Shown piece by piece: positions 1 through 12,342 of a stretch of 64,000 nt of DNA (position 1 is its first letter; each line of letters starts with the position of its first letter). Below the pieces are notes generated by a model. The model saw nothing but the letters and a program-made list of their open reading frames with translations. It was not told the origin of the DNA and searched no databases. Made by a program: the position numbers and the translations under genes. The stretch comes from Trachythela sp. YZ-2020 (lineage: Eukaryota; Cnidaria; Anthozoa; Malacalcyonacea; Clavulariidae): the NCBI GenBank assembly GCA_016169945.1, contig JADLSH010000369.1, forward strand, positions 8,483,384 through 8,547,383. Direction: 5' to 3'.

Positions 1-126
1 AAGACGAATATGTAATTTGACATTTTTGTGTTGCTGTTAGTTTTAAATGCTATTTTAAATTCCCAGAGGTATAACAACGCACGTTTAACAACAAAATAGT
101 GATTCCTATAAGGGGGACACCCTGTA
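1..126. mobile_element. Right end of a mariner-type MITE cut by the window edge
   Basis: The segment ends in GGGGGACACCCTG followed by TA. It is a close direct copy of the right half of the complete MITE at 36902-37234, with a few substitutions and a short internal deletion. The left half lies outside the window. TA target sites and CAGGGTGTCCC ends are typical of Tc1/mariner-type MITEs. Confidence 0.75.
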
Positions 127-1536
127 GAATACCGATTTCATTAGAGCACACGAACGACAAGATAGATACAGACTATTTCACATCGTCGAACATGACTTGC
201 TCACGACAATTATGACCAAATGGAAACCAGGCTTAACCCTAAATATATTGAGGAATAGGTTTCCGTGTAAATAGCGAATTTTAGTTAACATGGTGACTTT
301 AAAATACCATACATCAGATTGCAGAAATTATAGATTGTGCCACATGAACTGCTACGATATCTTGTATCTTTCCTATGTACGCATAGGTCGATCTTCATCA
401 CTTCCTTTCTTCAGTTCCTCTAATATCCCAATTCTTTTCCTTGTCTTGTTATTTTTCCATATATTCTTCCTTCCGTTGCTGACTTTTTATGATTTTACAA
501 TTCTCTTTTTGGTAACATGAAAATATGAACCACAAATATAATCGTAAATGAGCTCCTTAATACCGTAAATCCTCTATTTAGTAAATCCCCCACTTAGATA
601 ATTCCTCTTTTTGGATAATAACATTTATCCCCTTCCGCCCCCAGCTCACGTTTACATGTAATTGCTAGATTTATTAATTGGCCATGGAATTCCACGCTAT
701 TTTACTGCGTTTCTTACTTACAGCATCTCCGCTTAGTAAATCAATAAGCCCCTCTCCCTATATTAAGTAATCCCCGTCCATGTGCCTGAAATACATAAGC
801 CCCCGGGGGGTACGTTAAGTTATCTACAATCCATAAAGATAGTGTAAATTCTACAAGCAGAAATTAAGATCTTTCCAACCAAGTAAAAACTATTTAAATT
901 CACTGAACAAACAAATGGTATGAGGTAAGATATTATGCAAACGACACAAGTGTATAATATTCATGTACTTTCAATCACAAAGTATTAACAAAGTATTGGT
1001 AAAGAGCTATTCGATAAAGGTAATCTTAATATTAATGTGTCTATTAGGCTTATTTTAGGCTTATTTTCAACCTAAAAAGTATATGACCAGTACTAATAGC
1101 CTGCAAGTCTGCGACATCATCTTAACTTGAACATTCCTTTGAATATCATCTCAGAGAGTGTATCACATTATAATGAAAACAGTAATAAATTATTTTACCG
1201 AATATAGCGCTAATATCGTACGATTTATATGCAAAGTCTTCCATGCATGCCAAACTGTTAATTCATCAATGGAGTACTGGATGCACCAATGCACTAGTCG
1301 TTTTCATATAATTTGTTTTTAAAAGTCACCCATTAGGTTATATCAAAGGTATTTCTGTTACAGTCAGTCATGCATCGTTTATTAAAGAGAGAGGCATTGA
1401 GAGGGCATTCTGTCAAAATAAGAGACAAAATATAGAATTAGTTCTTAAACAAAATTCTAAACTGCAATACAGAAGATCCGGCCTATAAAGGGGAAAATTG
1501 ATTTTGCAGAAAGGTATTAAAACATGTGGTACAAAC
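127..1536. other. Non-coding stretch downstream of exon 6 of the MRH gene
   Basis: This is AT-rich sequence with no convincing exon on either strand. It should be intron of the minus-strand MRH gene, because exon 6 ends in an intact splice donor at 1537/1536 and no stop codon has been reached. The last exon was sought here, using the paralogue's DGC-containing terminal exon as a guide, and was not found. It probably lies beyond the window. Confidence 0.5.
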
Positions 1537-4500
1537 CTGGATATGAACTCGTGGGACAGTTCCATAATCTTCATTTTCCTCTTCTTCAAAAAGTAAACCC
1601 CTCTTTCGTGTTACAACCATCTTGTAAGCAACATAAGAACCGATAACAAGAACAATAACAACTCTAAAGCAAATTGTAAAATAGAGAGAAGTCAAAGTCT
1701 TGTGACCCCTGAGAGGGAAAATAAGATGTGGTTTATATACAGATAGCAGACCATTTTGTCTAAATAACTGATTAACTGACAATTGATATATATTTGACTG
1801 ACAACTGACCAAAGATTTTAAACAATAGCTGGCAAACGATAGAAAATGCAATTTAGAACTAACATCTTACAAAAGATTTTAATGAAAGCTTGAATTTTAA
1901 CTCAGTCAATTGACGATTCGGACCCGAGAATATTGCATTCAGAACACTCCTGCTGTAGGTACGATAATTCTTCCTAATTCTGAGAAAAAGGGACATTTAC
2001 CAACTCTTACCCTCCAACAGCAATAAGAACAATATAAACAGTCTTCAGTCCACCACCATTGTTTGTGACGTCATTACTAGATGTAGGATTAGGAACCACC
2101 ACAGGACGTAAACACGCTGCATTAGTTGTAATCGTAGTTGTCTAAAATATTTATGCTTAAATCTTCTATTCTTTGTATATATTCTGAAGTCATAACTACT
2201 CCATTATACATCGTATACAAGTATGTTGTTTGTTTGTTTGTTTGTTTGTTTGTTTGTTTGTTTGTTTGTTAGTTTGTTAGTTTGTCTGTCTATCTGTAAC
2301 ATAGTTACTATATAGAATAACTTACAAACTCGGTAGCGTTGAATATTGACTGTTTCACCATATCGTAATTTGCGTTGGTAACCGTTCCATTTTCGTCACA
2401 TTTCAAAGTAATAGTAATCGATCTAAAACAAGTGACCGTAGATTATCTTCAGTGTTTTGCCTCTCGAGAGAAAACCTTTTGAAAAAGTAACTATATTGTA
2501 AAATCAAATCAATACTATTTATATGTCTAATAGGTGTTACTTCCTCTCTTCATTTACTTTGAATTTTGTAAGATAAGCACCTATGTTATACAAGACAGTA
2601 CTTGCTGCAACTGGTGATCTCTGCCCATGGCAACACCGAATGCATAGCTATGTTATGTTATGTAAAGGCAATTCACATTGGTAATTGTTATCACCAAGAA
2701 AATGATTTTCATCTTGACACAGAAATCAATTGAAGGAGACACGAGAAGCATAAACTTGCTTATATTTCGAACAAATTGGAATGCATGAAGATTACTGGAA
2801 GTCTGGAATATTACTGGAAGATTACCCCGATACGCAGTCATACTGACTGACAATACAGCGGGAAAAGCGGAAAAGATTTTCCTAAAACCAAATCTTCGGG
2901 GAGAGATTTAAGAAGGATAAGAAAATCATCGGCCTTATAATCTGATGCCACTGCTAAAACAACTGGATTATCAAATAAGAAAATTCAAATGGAGGGGGGG
3001 GGGGGGGGGTGGTTAGCATGGTCGCCAAATTCAAATGCTCAAGGAGAGACGTGTTTTAATGCACATGTCCATATTCTGAATAAAAATAATTCAAACCTTG
3101 TTAACTCGCGAGGGAATAATTGTATCGACTTGAAATTTGTTTTAAATACTTGTTATAATGACGTACAAAACATGTTAAACAGTCAGCTTTATAGGTTGAA
3201 CGTTAAAGATTTTGGCATGTACTAAAACCCGAAACGGCAAAACGAAACGAGCGAAAGAACCAAAACGACCGGAACGAAACGACCAAAACGAAACGAAAAT
3301 AATTTTTAAAAAATAACAAAAATCTCAAATTTACGGAGAAAATGATCCTGAAAGAGGAAATTTAACACATGAAAAGAGAATTGTAGACTATGTGTGTCGT
3401 TTTCATCATCGTTCAATACCCAATGGGAACGGACAACAATATAAATAAAACGCTGCCGAAAACAGTCAGTTTAACTTGAATGTGGAAGAAATGGAATCAT
3501 TGAATTTGGCGCCTAAACTGGCCATCATGGAAGCACTGGTTTTGCTGATTTTGATCCAGTGAACTCCATAAACCATTACTATCATAAATTGAGTTCACTG
3601 TTTTGATCACAGTGATTTTGACCAGTGATTTTGACGCCATCTCAATACGGAGACCGAATTGCTCGAGGAAATGGTACCGCATATTTCAAGGAATTAAATC
3701 TTATCTATTCATGTAAATAACCTATTGTTTTACAGTATGCATAAAGAGCGCAATGAGGTATAGAAAGCCACTAGGCCTAGACACAAGATGCTCGAAATTT
3801 CCTTAAAAGTTGCCCTAAATGTTGTAAAAAGTTGTCTAAAAGTTGCCATTTTTTTATAAAAGTTGCCCGAAAGTTGCCAATTTTCTCAAAAGTTGCCCAA
3901 AAGTTGCCCAAAAGTTGCTCATAGTTGCCCTTTTTTGCTCATTACATAGGTACCTGTGCGGACTAAAAATCATGCGAAATTACTTTTATTTTTGATTAAT
4001 TTAATTTCCTTATAGGTACAAGAGATTTCTTTAGATCAACAAAACTAGACTATCAACAAAACTTTTTTCTTTTAACAAAACTAGATCATCAAAAAAATCT
4101 GACTAGATTTCTGTCCTAATAGGAAGTTGTGTTGTTAACACGGAATAATAATGTTTCCATTGTATAGAAGAAGATTTCTTTGGTTGCCATTGTAGCACAG
4201 CATCACTGACACCTCAACAGTTTCTTCTAGTGCATTTTCCTGCTGGTCTGTGAAAAAGTTTTTCATTACGCTAAAAACTCGTTCAGCGGAAGCAGAACTT
4301 GGCTGTACAAGAAGGATTTTCTTCACAACTGATGACCAGTTAGGCAAGATAGCTTCATGCCTTGCCCACCATTGGACCTTCTCTTCTTCAGTTTCAATTT
4401 GAGTTCCATCAACATTTGCTACATAACGAGGAAGCTCATTGGTAAGTCCATTAATGACTATATCATTGTCCAGGAAGCCAAAGTTCCTCAGCTCTTGCAA

Positions 4501-7500
4501 ATAATCTGCTGTGGGACGGAGTTGTTGCACCTGAACGGGGCAGCACAATCTGGCACTTTTAAAGGCACGTACAAGATCATGGAACTCTTGACTAAACTTC
4601 CTCTGATAAAATCGTAAGCCGGGGGTAATGCAGGCCTTTGCCTTCGCTACAAGTTGATTGTAAACAGGCACGTTGCCATCTGCCTGACGGCGAGCCACTC
4701 CCTCGACATTTGGGTAAGCATCTATTGCTACAGCATGGGCGACAGTAGATAAGCGTTCGTAGCAGCTGAATATCAGTGGGCCATCCCCTTCCAAATAGTA
4801 AGTAGCTGAAACAAAGTGGGTTCCTCCATCTACCAATGCAGCCAGTTCTAGTTCAAGATCTGCAGCATTACCTGGATAATCAAATATCTCCATAAGATGC
4901 ATTCTTGTAGCTGGGCAAAGGTGATCATTCTCCCTCAAAAAGGGCTCTAAATCTCCATATAACTCCATCACCTGCTGCATCACCTCCCACTTGCTCCACC
5001 ATCGAGTTGGGCTATAGGACCGCATTGCTGTCCCAGTTCTAGCCTTCCAGGCAAGGCCTACAGCAGGGCTATGTGAAAACATGCTTACCCAGTATTGTGC
5101 AAATTTATCGAGGACACGGAACTCAAAGTGCTTCCCAACATTATCTATAGTGTGGGAAAAGCAGGTCACATCAAGTAACTGTGGAAAATAGAATTTGACT
5201 TGCCGCAATGCTGCCTGGTTGACAGCTGCCCCATCTTTCATGGCAGCAAGTAAATTACTGGGAAGGATACTGAAATCCACAGCTAAGGCCTTTATCAAAC
5301 ACTGGGCAAGCTCATCTGCTTTTAAGCTCTTTGCCAATGTTTGAAGCCTTACTAATCTTTGTTGAACGTTCTACTTGCTGTCAACAAATCGCACTACTAT
5401 AGCCAGAGCCTCACCCAGACGTGTGCTTCCATCAAAAATAACAGAGCATGCATTTGTCACAGAAAGTTCCTTCTTCAGAGTTTCCTTTTCTTTCTCATGC
5501 ACAGAGGGGATTAACTGTTTTAGGTGAGTCTGTGAAGTCAGTCTATGTCCGTACTTCTCTAAGAACGAACGCAAGGAGTCAATCTTTGTCAGAGGGATTC
5601 CGGCTGCTAGAAAACTTTCAACCAAATCGAAGCGATAAACTCTCATATCACGAGGCAATGTCTCACCTTTCGGGTTGTTCGCTTTATCGTTTTTCCAAAG
5701 AAATTGCAGAAGTGTTTGATCTTTTTTCTTGCTTAGTTCAATAGCTTTCTTTGCTTGAGCGTGTTTTCCACATGCAATGTGCTTTCTAACAGTGCTCTTC
5801 TTCTTGCTTAAAGTCTCCTTACAAACATCACATCTTAGCTGATTACCTTCTGTGACAATAAGATATTCATTTTTGTGTTCTTTGACTCTCAGCCACGCAC
5901 ACACTTTTGGGTCTTTTTTGCCAGGAGTAGAACGACTTTTACCAGCTGGATTCGACTGGATTTTTCGCTTTCTTGAAATAGCAGCCTTCTCTGGAACACT
6001 CAAGTTTGCTCCGAGCCTTTGGGCTTCCTTGATAGGATCATTTGATTCATTGTCAGAGAGGTCTGAGTTGGAATTACTGTCAGTGTCCTCATCTGAACTT
6101 TCAACAAGAGCGGCCATTTTGAAAAACGTGCTTTAATATGTTAGTACTTGATGTAAGGACAACAAAACAGTTTGAACAAATATTCCAGTGGTTATAATAA
6201 CCTTAAATTACTAAACCAAAAAAAACTGCCAAAAAAAGACAAAAGTTTCCCGAAAAAGACAAAAGTTGCCCGAAGTTGCCCGAAATGTCAAAAGTTGCCC
6301 AAAATGTCCAAAGTTGCCCGAAATGTCAAAAGTTGCCGAGCATCTTGTGTCTAGGCCTAAAAGCCACCCATAAATACAATGTAATTAATGAGCATAATTT
6401 TTAGTTTATAAAATAGCACAATTGTTCACTTTGAGATTTTTGTTATTTTTTTGTAATTATTTTCGTTTCGGTCGTTTCGTTTTGGTCGTTTCGTTTTGGT
6501 CGTTTCGTTCCGGTTGTTTCGCTCGTTTCGTTTCGCTCGTTTCGTTTTGCCGTTTCGGGTTTTAGTACATGCCAAAGATTTTAGAGTTTGGTCACGTAGA
6601 GATAGCGATACATCGGAAAGTGACTTTCTGAGCCTTTGACAGGCTTAAAATGTCTGAATATAGACCGCACAATCAGTATAAACCTTCTATGAGTACTTTT
6701 CGACATAACGTTGCGTTGGAATTAAGTTGTGCATAGAAAAATGTGCATAAAAGGATATTCAAAAATGTATAAATGGTCACATATTACTTCAGAGCACTAG
6801 AGCAGCAGAAGACAGAGACAGATAACAAAGCTATATCTAACCTTGTTGCATTCTTTTGTGGAATACCATGGTACAGCAAGGTAATGAACTTTTTTTCGTT
6901 GTCATATTGGCCAAATGTTACATTTCCAAACTGCCCGATTTCGAATGTACTGTCTTTATTTAAATTGGAATACTGGCAAACCTTCAAGATACAAAAGTAG
7001 GGATTTCGTGGCTGGTGAATACGAGCGAAATTATTTAGGATCTAACCGACAGAAAATGCGAAAATAATGCTACTGTAATGCCTGGCTAGTGGCTAGTATA
7101 GATAAATACCGTAGAGTTTTGACATCCTCCATCTGAAACATCTGTATTTTTATTGAGTCCATGGCACAGATTGAAGTCAAACAGCCAGCTTCCAACTGCA
7201 GAGACAATTCCCTTCCCGCTATAATGGTATAAAATTAAACAATTTCTAATCCGGTAACAAAAAGAAACATAAAACTGCATGACTGAGCACTTTGGCTAAG
7301 TAAAGATGCATGGCAAAATTCTATTTCTGAAAGTTGGAAAATGGAGGCGACAAGGCATGGTCCCCTAATTAATTTGTACATGAGGAAAGTCACAACAAAC
7401 TTCACTCTTCAGTGTTTGACAAAGTGTAATACCTAGTGCGTTTGTATTGTAACATGGAGCAACTGAACCATATCTGAATAGAAATAGTCGCCGCGGTGCA

Positions 7501-8805
7501 GTTGATATATTCTTAGATGGAGGCCCGCAGTAATTGGCCAACGTTGTTGCGGTAACCCAGCCATTTATATTATATTATTATTTCTATTAATGTATTGTCC
7601 ATTGTCCTGTAACTTGTTATTAATGTATGAATACTACTGTATAATATCCGGTTTGGGTTTTAGTAAAGTGAGCGGTCTATCAGTTTAGCAAACATGATAT
7701 GTAATCAGCTTAATTATGATTTAAAATTTTACAAGTTTATGACCTGACATGAATCCATCCAGTATATACAGTTTACATACAGTTCTCAATATCTAACTGT
7801 AGTATTAATGCACTAGTCAATCGAACCCCCTCTCCACCCACCCACCCACGGGCGTATGCGGAGTTTTAACGGGACTTTGCTGGGGAAATACAGAGTTTTA
7901 ACAAACGTTGCCATCATGCTACCCAGGGTTTTAACACTGACACAAAGACCGGGATAAAATGCCGTGGATTTAACTCTCGTAGAGCCTTCGATTTAATAAA
8001 CTGAGTAACTGACACACGTTCGCCAGACTTTCTTCTTTGACAGTTGAACTGTCACAGTTCCCTGTAGCAGCACGTTTTTATATCAGAAATGACTGATCAG
8101 ACGACTAGATAGAAAGCTAGACTTTGGAAAGTTATATGTTCGGCCTGGCAAGCCGGGAAATTTAACAAATGGACAACGGCGGGATTTTAACACTTTTAGT
8201 GCATAATGATACAGTATAAATCAGTGTCGTGCCGCTGTCTGTGATGCATGAATGAACTTGACCATGCTGGCTTATACCACCCCCGATTGGTTTGAAGTTT
8301 ATGCAATGACAGCACTGCATGTGACTGAGTGAATCAGAACAAATTATTTACAATCATTCAGTCTTGCGTTTGAGGAGGTCAACTGAACTTTACAGTACCT
8401 CGTTTATGGCAAAATGCACAACTTAAGTTTGAATTAATATACAGGTACATAGTAGCAAAACGTCCCTCAAAAGTAGCAGAAGTTCAAGAGTAATCTCGAG
8501 TGGAGTGACAAGGCATGATCACGTACAGTTATAACAGTCCATTTCTATTTTGCTACATTTATTTAATAAAGTTTGTATAAAACAACTTTCACCTTCTAAG
8601 ATATAATATGCACATAACATACTTACCTTGACATAGGCCACAATGACATCTCTTGTTGTTGCTTAGTGCCGTTTGTTTTACATGCACACTCATCAGACTT
8701 GATACACTCAATCTTAACAGCCTCGATTCTAAACATTGCAGCTGTAAAAAGTGTTACAAAATACAGGATACGAACTATAAATTTTACTTCGAAGAAAACA
8801 TCCAT
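1537..8805 (-). CDS. MRH-domain (mannose-6-phosphate-receptor-like) type I membrane protein, 3' end outside window
   Basis: Six exons were read by eye: 8805-8627, 7218-7110, 6981-6842, 2422-2326, 2141-2011 and 1663-1537. All junctions are AG/GT and their phases agree (2,0,2,0,2,0), giving 261 codons without a stop. The ATG at 8805 is followed by a hydrophobic signal peptide (FVTLFTAAMF, about residues 8-28) and a C..C.C cluster. Then come the landmarks of an MRH fold: FDFNLC, GC, VCQ, LLYHG, RSITITLKC and a final AAC. A Pro/Thr/Asn stalk leads to one membrane helix (about 208-231), RKRG, and an acidic tail (EEEENEDYG). MRH proteins such as CD-MPR bind phosphomannosyl or mannose glycans and cycle between Golgi and endosomes. 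The Gln (VCQ) and Arg (RS) of the sugar pocket can be placed. The later Glu and Tyr cannot, so sugar binding is uncertain. Introns hold a nested transposon (3214-6573) and a microsatellite. Confidence 0.82.
2226..2284. repeat. (GTTT)n microsatellite
   Basis: About 12 copies of GTTT with two GTTA variants, in the intron between exons 5 and 4 of the minus-strand MRH gene, 42 bp from exon 4. Confidence 0.95.
2994..3010. repeat. Poly-G tract
   Basis: A run of about 16 G broken by one T, in the large intron between exons 4 and 3 of the MRH gene. Such runs are error-prone, so the exact length is doubtful. Confidence 0.85.
3772..6359 (-). mobile_element. hAT transposon, near-complete, with perfect 8-bp TSD
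   Basis: The terminal inverted repeats start TAGGCCTAGACACAAG and the target duplication AAAGCCAC is perfect (3764-3771 and 6360-6367). Inside both ends are clusters of AAAGTTGCCC-type repeats (about 3808-3925 and 6239-6345), which are likely transposase binding sites. One transposase gene fills the middle on the minus strand. The element lies inside the 9-bp-TSD MITE, so it is the younger insertion. Confidence 0.93.
4135..6117 (-). pseudogene. hAT transposase with a single in-frame stop
   Basis: The reading frame runs about 661 codons from the ATG at 6117 to 4135. Its only defect is a TAG at 5373-5371, after residue 248. The N-terminus is acidic (SSDEDTDSNSNS), followed by a BED-type zinc finger (C96, C99, H113, H119). 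The middle part holds the RNase-H-like catalytic region. The C-terminus has the hAT dimerisation motif (SSASAERVFSVMKNFF). The protein would cut and join the ends of its own element in the nucleus. The TAG could be a C-to-T change from CAG or TAG read-through; neither can be decided here. Confidence 0.9.
7219..8626. other. Intron 1 of the MRH gene, no further feature recognised
   Basis: AT-rich intron with a short CACC run near 7833-7850 and scattered GGGATTTTAACA-like words between 7860 and 8210. No coding exon or clear transposon end was recognised. Confidence 0.5.
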
Positions 8806-10353
8806 CTTGATATAAAATTCGTTTTCTTAGTAAACCGAAAGGCTCTCATAAAACATTAGACAGAAGCACGTGAGATTCTCAGTAAGGCATTACTTGGAAT
8901 TGCGACTCGAATGGCTTGTTTTCCTGGAATCACCACGGGTGACAATATAAACACTCAAAATAAAAATGCATATAATTATGCGAGGTAACATATAATCAGT
9001 ATGTAAGATTAACGAATGATAAACCTTTAGAATGTTAGTTGAAAGATTTTGAAGTTCTAATGAATAATTGAATATTTCTACATTAAGGCTGGCAATTCAT
9101 TTTCGTGCACGTATCAATTTAACGAGACTTAATTTGCGTTATGTTTAGCGATTTCAAGAATTGGACACGCCGCAGCATAACAAGTTCACAACATGTTTTT
9201 ACTTGTCTTGGAATAAATATATAATTCTATTTAGTTGGACATGTGGTAACAGGAACCATTATTAATGGCAAGTTAGTCGAATGCATATTAATTCACACAC
9301 CTCTTTTAACTGCCCCAATGTTAATAAAATCTATCATATTAACCCTTATTAAGCAAACACATCTTGCAGCGTTGCAGGGTCCCAAAGGTGTCTGTTTATT
9401 AAATAGGGGTTCGACTGTATTTTTGCATGCGTTAGAACTAAAAATGCTCCATACAGATACCTCGAGTTCATTTATTCTATCTACTGAGTAGCTCAATCTA
9501 AGGTCAACTGCAAATTGGATACAAGCATGGCTACATGCTAACACCACTCTGAGATCAGTGACTAACATACATACACAAACTAACTCGCACGATATACAAA
9601 GGTAATCCAATTTCAGCATGTCTGCATGTGTGCCGGTTTGTATTGTGTTTTTCCATAATTTCTTTACACAGCGACAACAAGGGAAAATGACCAAGTATGA
9701 ATCGAAAAAAAACTGTCGGTCGAAATCGCATTTTCCACCGTTGGGAAATGGGTGCAAAACTATTGATCCAAATGGATCTCAAATTCATGAATTCTAATTT
9801 CAATGGAATAAAATTAAATGATTTTTCTTAACTGTTTTAAGCTTATTGTTTAGCAAGACACGTTATTGATTAATTGTTTTTTCTTTTCCTATGTACTAAG
9901 CAAATTACAGAGGTGGAAAAATGTATTTTCAACCGCAATTTTTAACCGGCTTGTTTTGGTCATTTCTGCTTGCACTTATACAAAGTCAAAAGCTAAAACC
10001 CTAATCTTTGCAAATATTAAATTTTTGAACGCAATATTGAACGCACAAGAGCCATGCATGCTAAAGTTGGATTGCATTTTTTTATACACCCTGTATATAC
10101 CTACAACTGCGTCAGTGTGCCCGTACAGGCATGAAATCACACAAGATTTAGAACAAAAGTTAAAAAATAAACTTTCTTATTTATATAAAAAATGTTTCAT
10201 TTTACAAATCATACAAATACTAGATTACCATTGTGCAAATCAAAATCACATTACATTACGTATCTATACTAATATGCATGAACATGCTCGTTTTAGCGTT
10301 ACTTGGATCAATTTCTTGCTTTGAATATGCACTTTTCATATTGGTCTTCTACT
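8806..10353. other. Region upstream of MRH gene 1, no gene recognised
   Basis: This should contain the minus-strand promoter of gene 1, but no core element stands out. At about 9385-9420 a GGGGTTCGACTGTA sequence resembles a single pogo/mariner end, without a partner that I could find. The open frames here (for example 9866-10324) have AT-driven composition and no recognisable domain. Confidence 0.45.
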
Positions 10354-10362
10354 ATATAAATG

Positions 10363-10774
10363 GAGTTTGGGTTTTGGTCGAGGGTCGAGGGTGGAAGGTC
10401 GAGGGTGGAAGGTCGAGTTATTGACAACGCCGCGATCAACTATTTTTGAACTATTTTCATAACGATTTTTAGTTATGACCGCGGCCTTGTCAATTTAACA
10501 ACAATTATAAAATCTAAATTTAGTATCATTAATTTAACTTACTAATCAATATTTCGTGTTAATATTTACGAAAAGAAGTTCTGTAAATTGACAAAAGTAT
10601 AGTTTTTAAAAGTTTTTACACCATTCAGCATTCTACTCCAATTCAACAGTACCAATGAAATCAATTTTTCGACCTCGACTTTCGACCCTCGACCTCGACA
10701 TTTGACCCTCGACCTCGACTTTCGACCTTCCACCCTCGACCTCGACCTTCCACCCTCGACCAAAACTCAAACTC
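10363..10774. mobile_element. Second MITE with 9-bp target duplication and GGTCGAGGGT tandem ends
   Basis: The inverted ends GAGTTTGGGTTTTGGTCGAG and CTCGACCAAAACTCAAACTC are flanked by perfect ATATAAATG direct repeats (10354-10362 and 10775-10783). Subterminal tandem units GTCGAGGGTGGAAG are short on the left and expanded on the right. It matches the 3214-6573 element in 9-bp target size and tandem subterminal repeats, but its ends are unrelated. Confidence 0.85.
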
Positions 10775-11142
10775 ATATAAATGTGCAAAATGACCAACCA
10801 TGTGCGTTTTTAGCGACATGTCGAAATGACTTAACATATTTGTATCCCGAAATGACGTCACAAGGGTTTGGATTAAGGGTTAGATTCAAGGTTAGGACCA
10901 GGTTTGTATAGGTTAGGACCAGGTTTGCAGGGACAAGATAGTGCATAACGTATTCAATGCGATATCTATCCATAAACCATATCAGAACATCCAAGTGCAA
11001 AATTTGTCCTCGACCTAATACGTCTTTGGCCAGAATCATGTATAACGTTTTCTTTACATCGAAGTTGGTTTAAAACGCCTTCCCGAAGCAGCTGCTCTCC
11101 ACAGCCTCTGAACCTCTTCCGGTGCCTCTGGCCTTTTCAGTG

Positions 11143-11237
11143 CAATCTCGTTCCCAGAATATGCCCGTTCGCAGGTTAGGTCGTTGGGCATGTCGACCAC
11201 CTAATATGCGAACGGGCATACTCTGGGTACGAGATTG
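11143..11237. repeat. Short palindromic repeat (foldback MITE)
   Basis: Two inverted arms of about 35 bp, CAATCTCGTTCCCAGAATAT with GCCCGTTCGCA and the complement, surround a spacer of about 20 bp. No target duplication was identified. Confidence 0.75.
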
Positions 11238-11424
11238 GCATTTTTGCAGAAATCCTTTCATGAAAACGTGTCTCGTGTCTTATTACTGTTTTGTTAATTC
11301 ATGCTAGATGCCTATTATAGTTATTCTTAGTCTTATCAGATTCTATGGTCACAGGGGAATTTAGTTTCAGGCATTTTTATTTGTCAGTGAGAATGACTGG
11401 TCGGAAAAGTCTTATTAGTAAGGA

Positions 11425-11610
11425 GCATTGTGGAAACAATGTTTTCTGGTTCACCCACCTTCCGAAACATGGCTAGGAAACAATGCATAATGGTTTTCCC
11501 ACATTCGGGAAACATGGCTTGGAAACAATGTTATCTGGGTTGGCCACCTTTGGGAAACCTGGCTAGATAACAATGTTTCCTGGTTTGGCATTTTCAGGAA
11601 ACATGGGTAT
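11425..11610. repeat. Imperfect tandem repeat, unit about 60 bp
   Basis: Three to four diverged copies of a unit built on GGAAACAATG, CTGGTT, CCACCTT and GGGAAACATGGCTAG. There is no coding potential. Confidence 0.75.
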
Positions 11611-11814
11611 AGGAACATATATTAACGTCGCATTCGTTTTGTATTTAGAAAATTCTATGAAACTGTCTGCTATCACTCAACATTTGAAAATTACATTGGT
11701 TACTGCCTCGAACTTCGGCTCGGCTAAATTTTCTGCTAAGCTGTGTCATTTATAATTAGAATATTATTTCCTAACAGTTTATTAAAATGTGGTGCTGGAA
11801 CAAAGTATTGATTC

Positions 11815-11820
11815 TTTATT
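11815..11820 (-). promoter_or_regulatory. Poly(A) signal AATAAA of MRH gene 2
   Basis: TTTATT on the plus strand reads AATAAA on the minus strand, six bases beyond the TGA. A second AATAAA lies about 35 bp further on. Confidence 0.6.
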
Positions 11821-11825
11821 CACAA

Positions 11826-11906
11826 TCATATCTCACTGTATCCTTCTCTTTTACAACATCGGTCACACAATTCTTTCATTTTCTTGCCAAAGAATACACA
11901 ACCGTC
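11826..11906 (-). CDS. Terminal exon of the second MRH gene
   Basis: On the minus strand a TTCTAG acceptor is followed by 26 codons and TGA. The exon encodes a cytoplasmic tail rich in Lys and Cys, starting DGCVFFGKKMKE and ending GYSEI. It starts in phase 0, the phase in which exon 6 of gene 1 ends. A DGC/F motif also occurs in the tails of CD-MPR-type receptors (family knowledge). An AATAAA signal follows six bases after the stop. I assign it to the paralogue because gene 1 is transcribed away from it. The membrane-spanning exon that should precede it was not located. Confidence 0.6.
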   Translation of the reverse strand, partial: DGCVFFGKKMKELCDRCCKREGYSEI

Positions 11907-12342
11907 CTAGAAGACATTAAGGTAAAGATAAATCAAGGGAAATTTTACAGACAAAATTAAAGGTTCTACTAAATGGTTCGTGAATGATTCTTCACAGATT
12001 ACTTGTTTTCGCTTGCATTGCACTCTTGTTTAAGATGAAATCTTAATCTATGAAATCCCCGAACAAATTGCCAGGCAACGTGCACTCTAGCAGACTCTAC
12101 ATCAATAACGTATTCGCGAGCTCAAGCGTTGTAGCTGTTAGATGTTTTCTTGTGTGAACCAATCCCAAAATCCCCCAAAAACGCCCTAACCCAAAGGCCG
12201 GCTAACCTAAAAAAGTGAAAACAGTTTGTTGGCGTCTCTAAACTGCACTCTAACCCAAACTACACGACCCCAAGCTTCGACAATCGGGTTTATAATCGGT
12301 CTTCATCGGGGGTGATCTAAAGTCGTGGCTCCTTATACTGTA

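Larger units (their letters stand above)
3214..6573. mobile_element. Mutator-like MITE with 9-bp target duplication, split by a hAT element
   Basis: The ends are inverted copies: GGCATGTACTAAAACCCG at 3214 and its complement ending at 6573. The direct repeat AAAGATTTT flanks them at 3205-3213 and 6574-6582. The inverted repeats run about 120 bp and carry short tandem units of the CGAAACGACCAAAA type. Without the nested hAT (3772-6359) the element is about 0.76 kb and non-coding. A 9-bp duplication points to the Mutator (MULE) group. It sits in the intron between exons 4 and 3 of the MRH gene. Confidence 0.85.

Noticed and set aside
9866..10324. 152-codon open frame
   Set aside because: Low-complexity AT-rich reading with no domain, no splice context and no support from neighbours.
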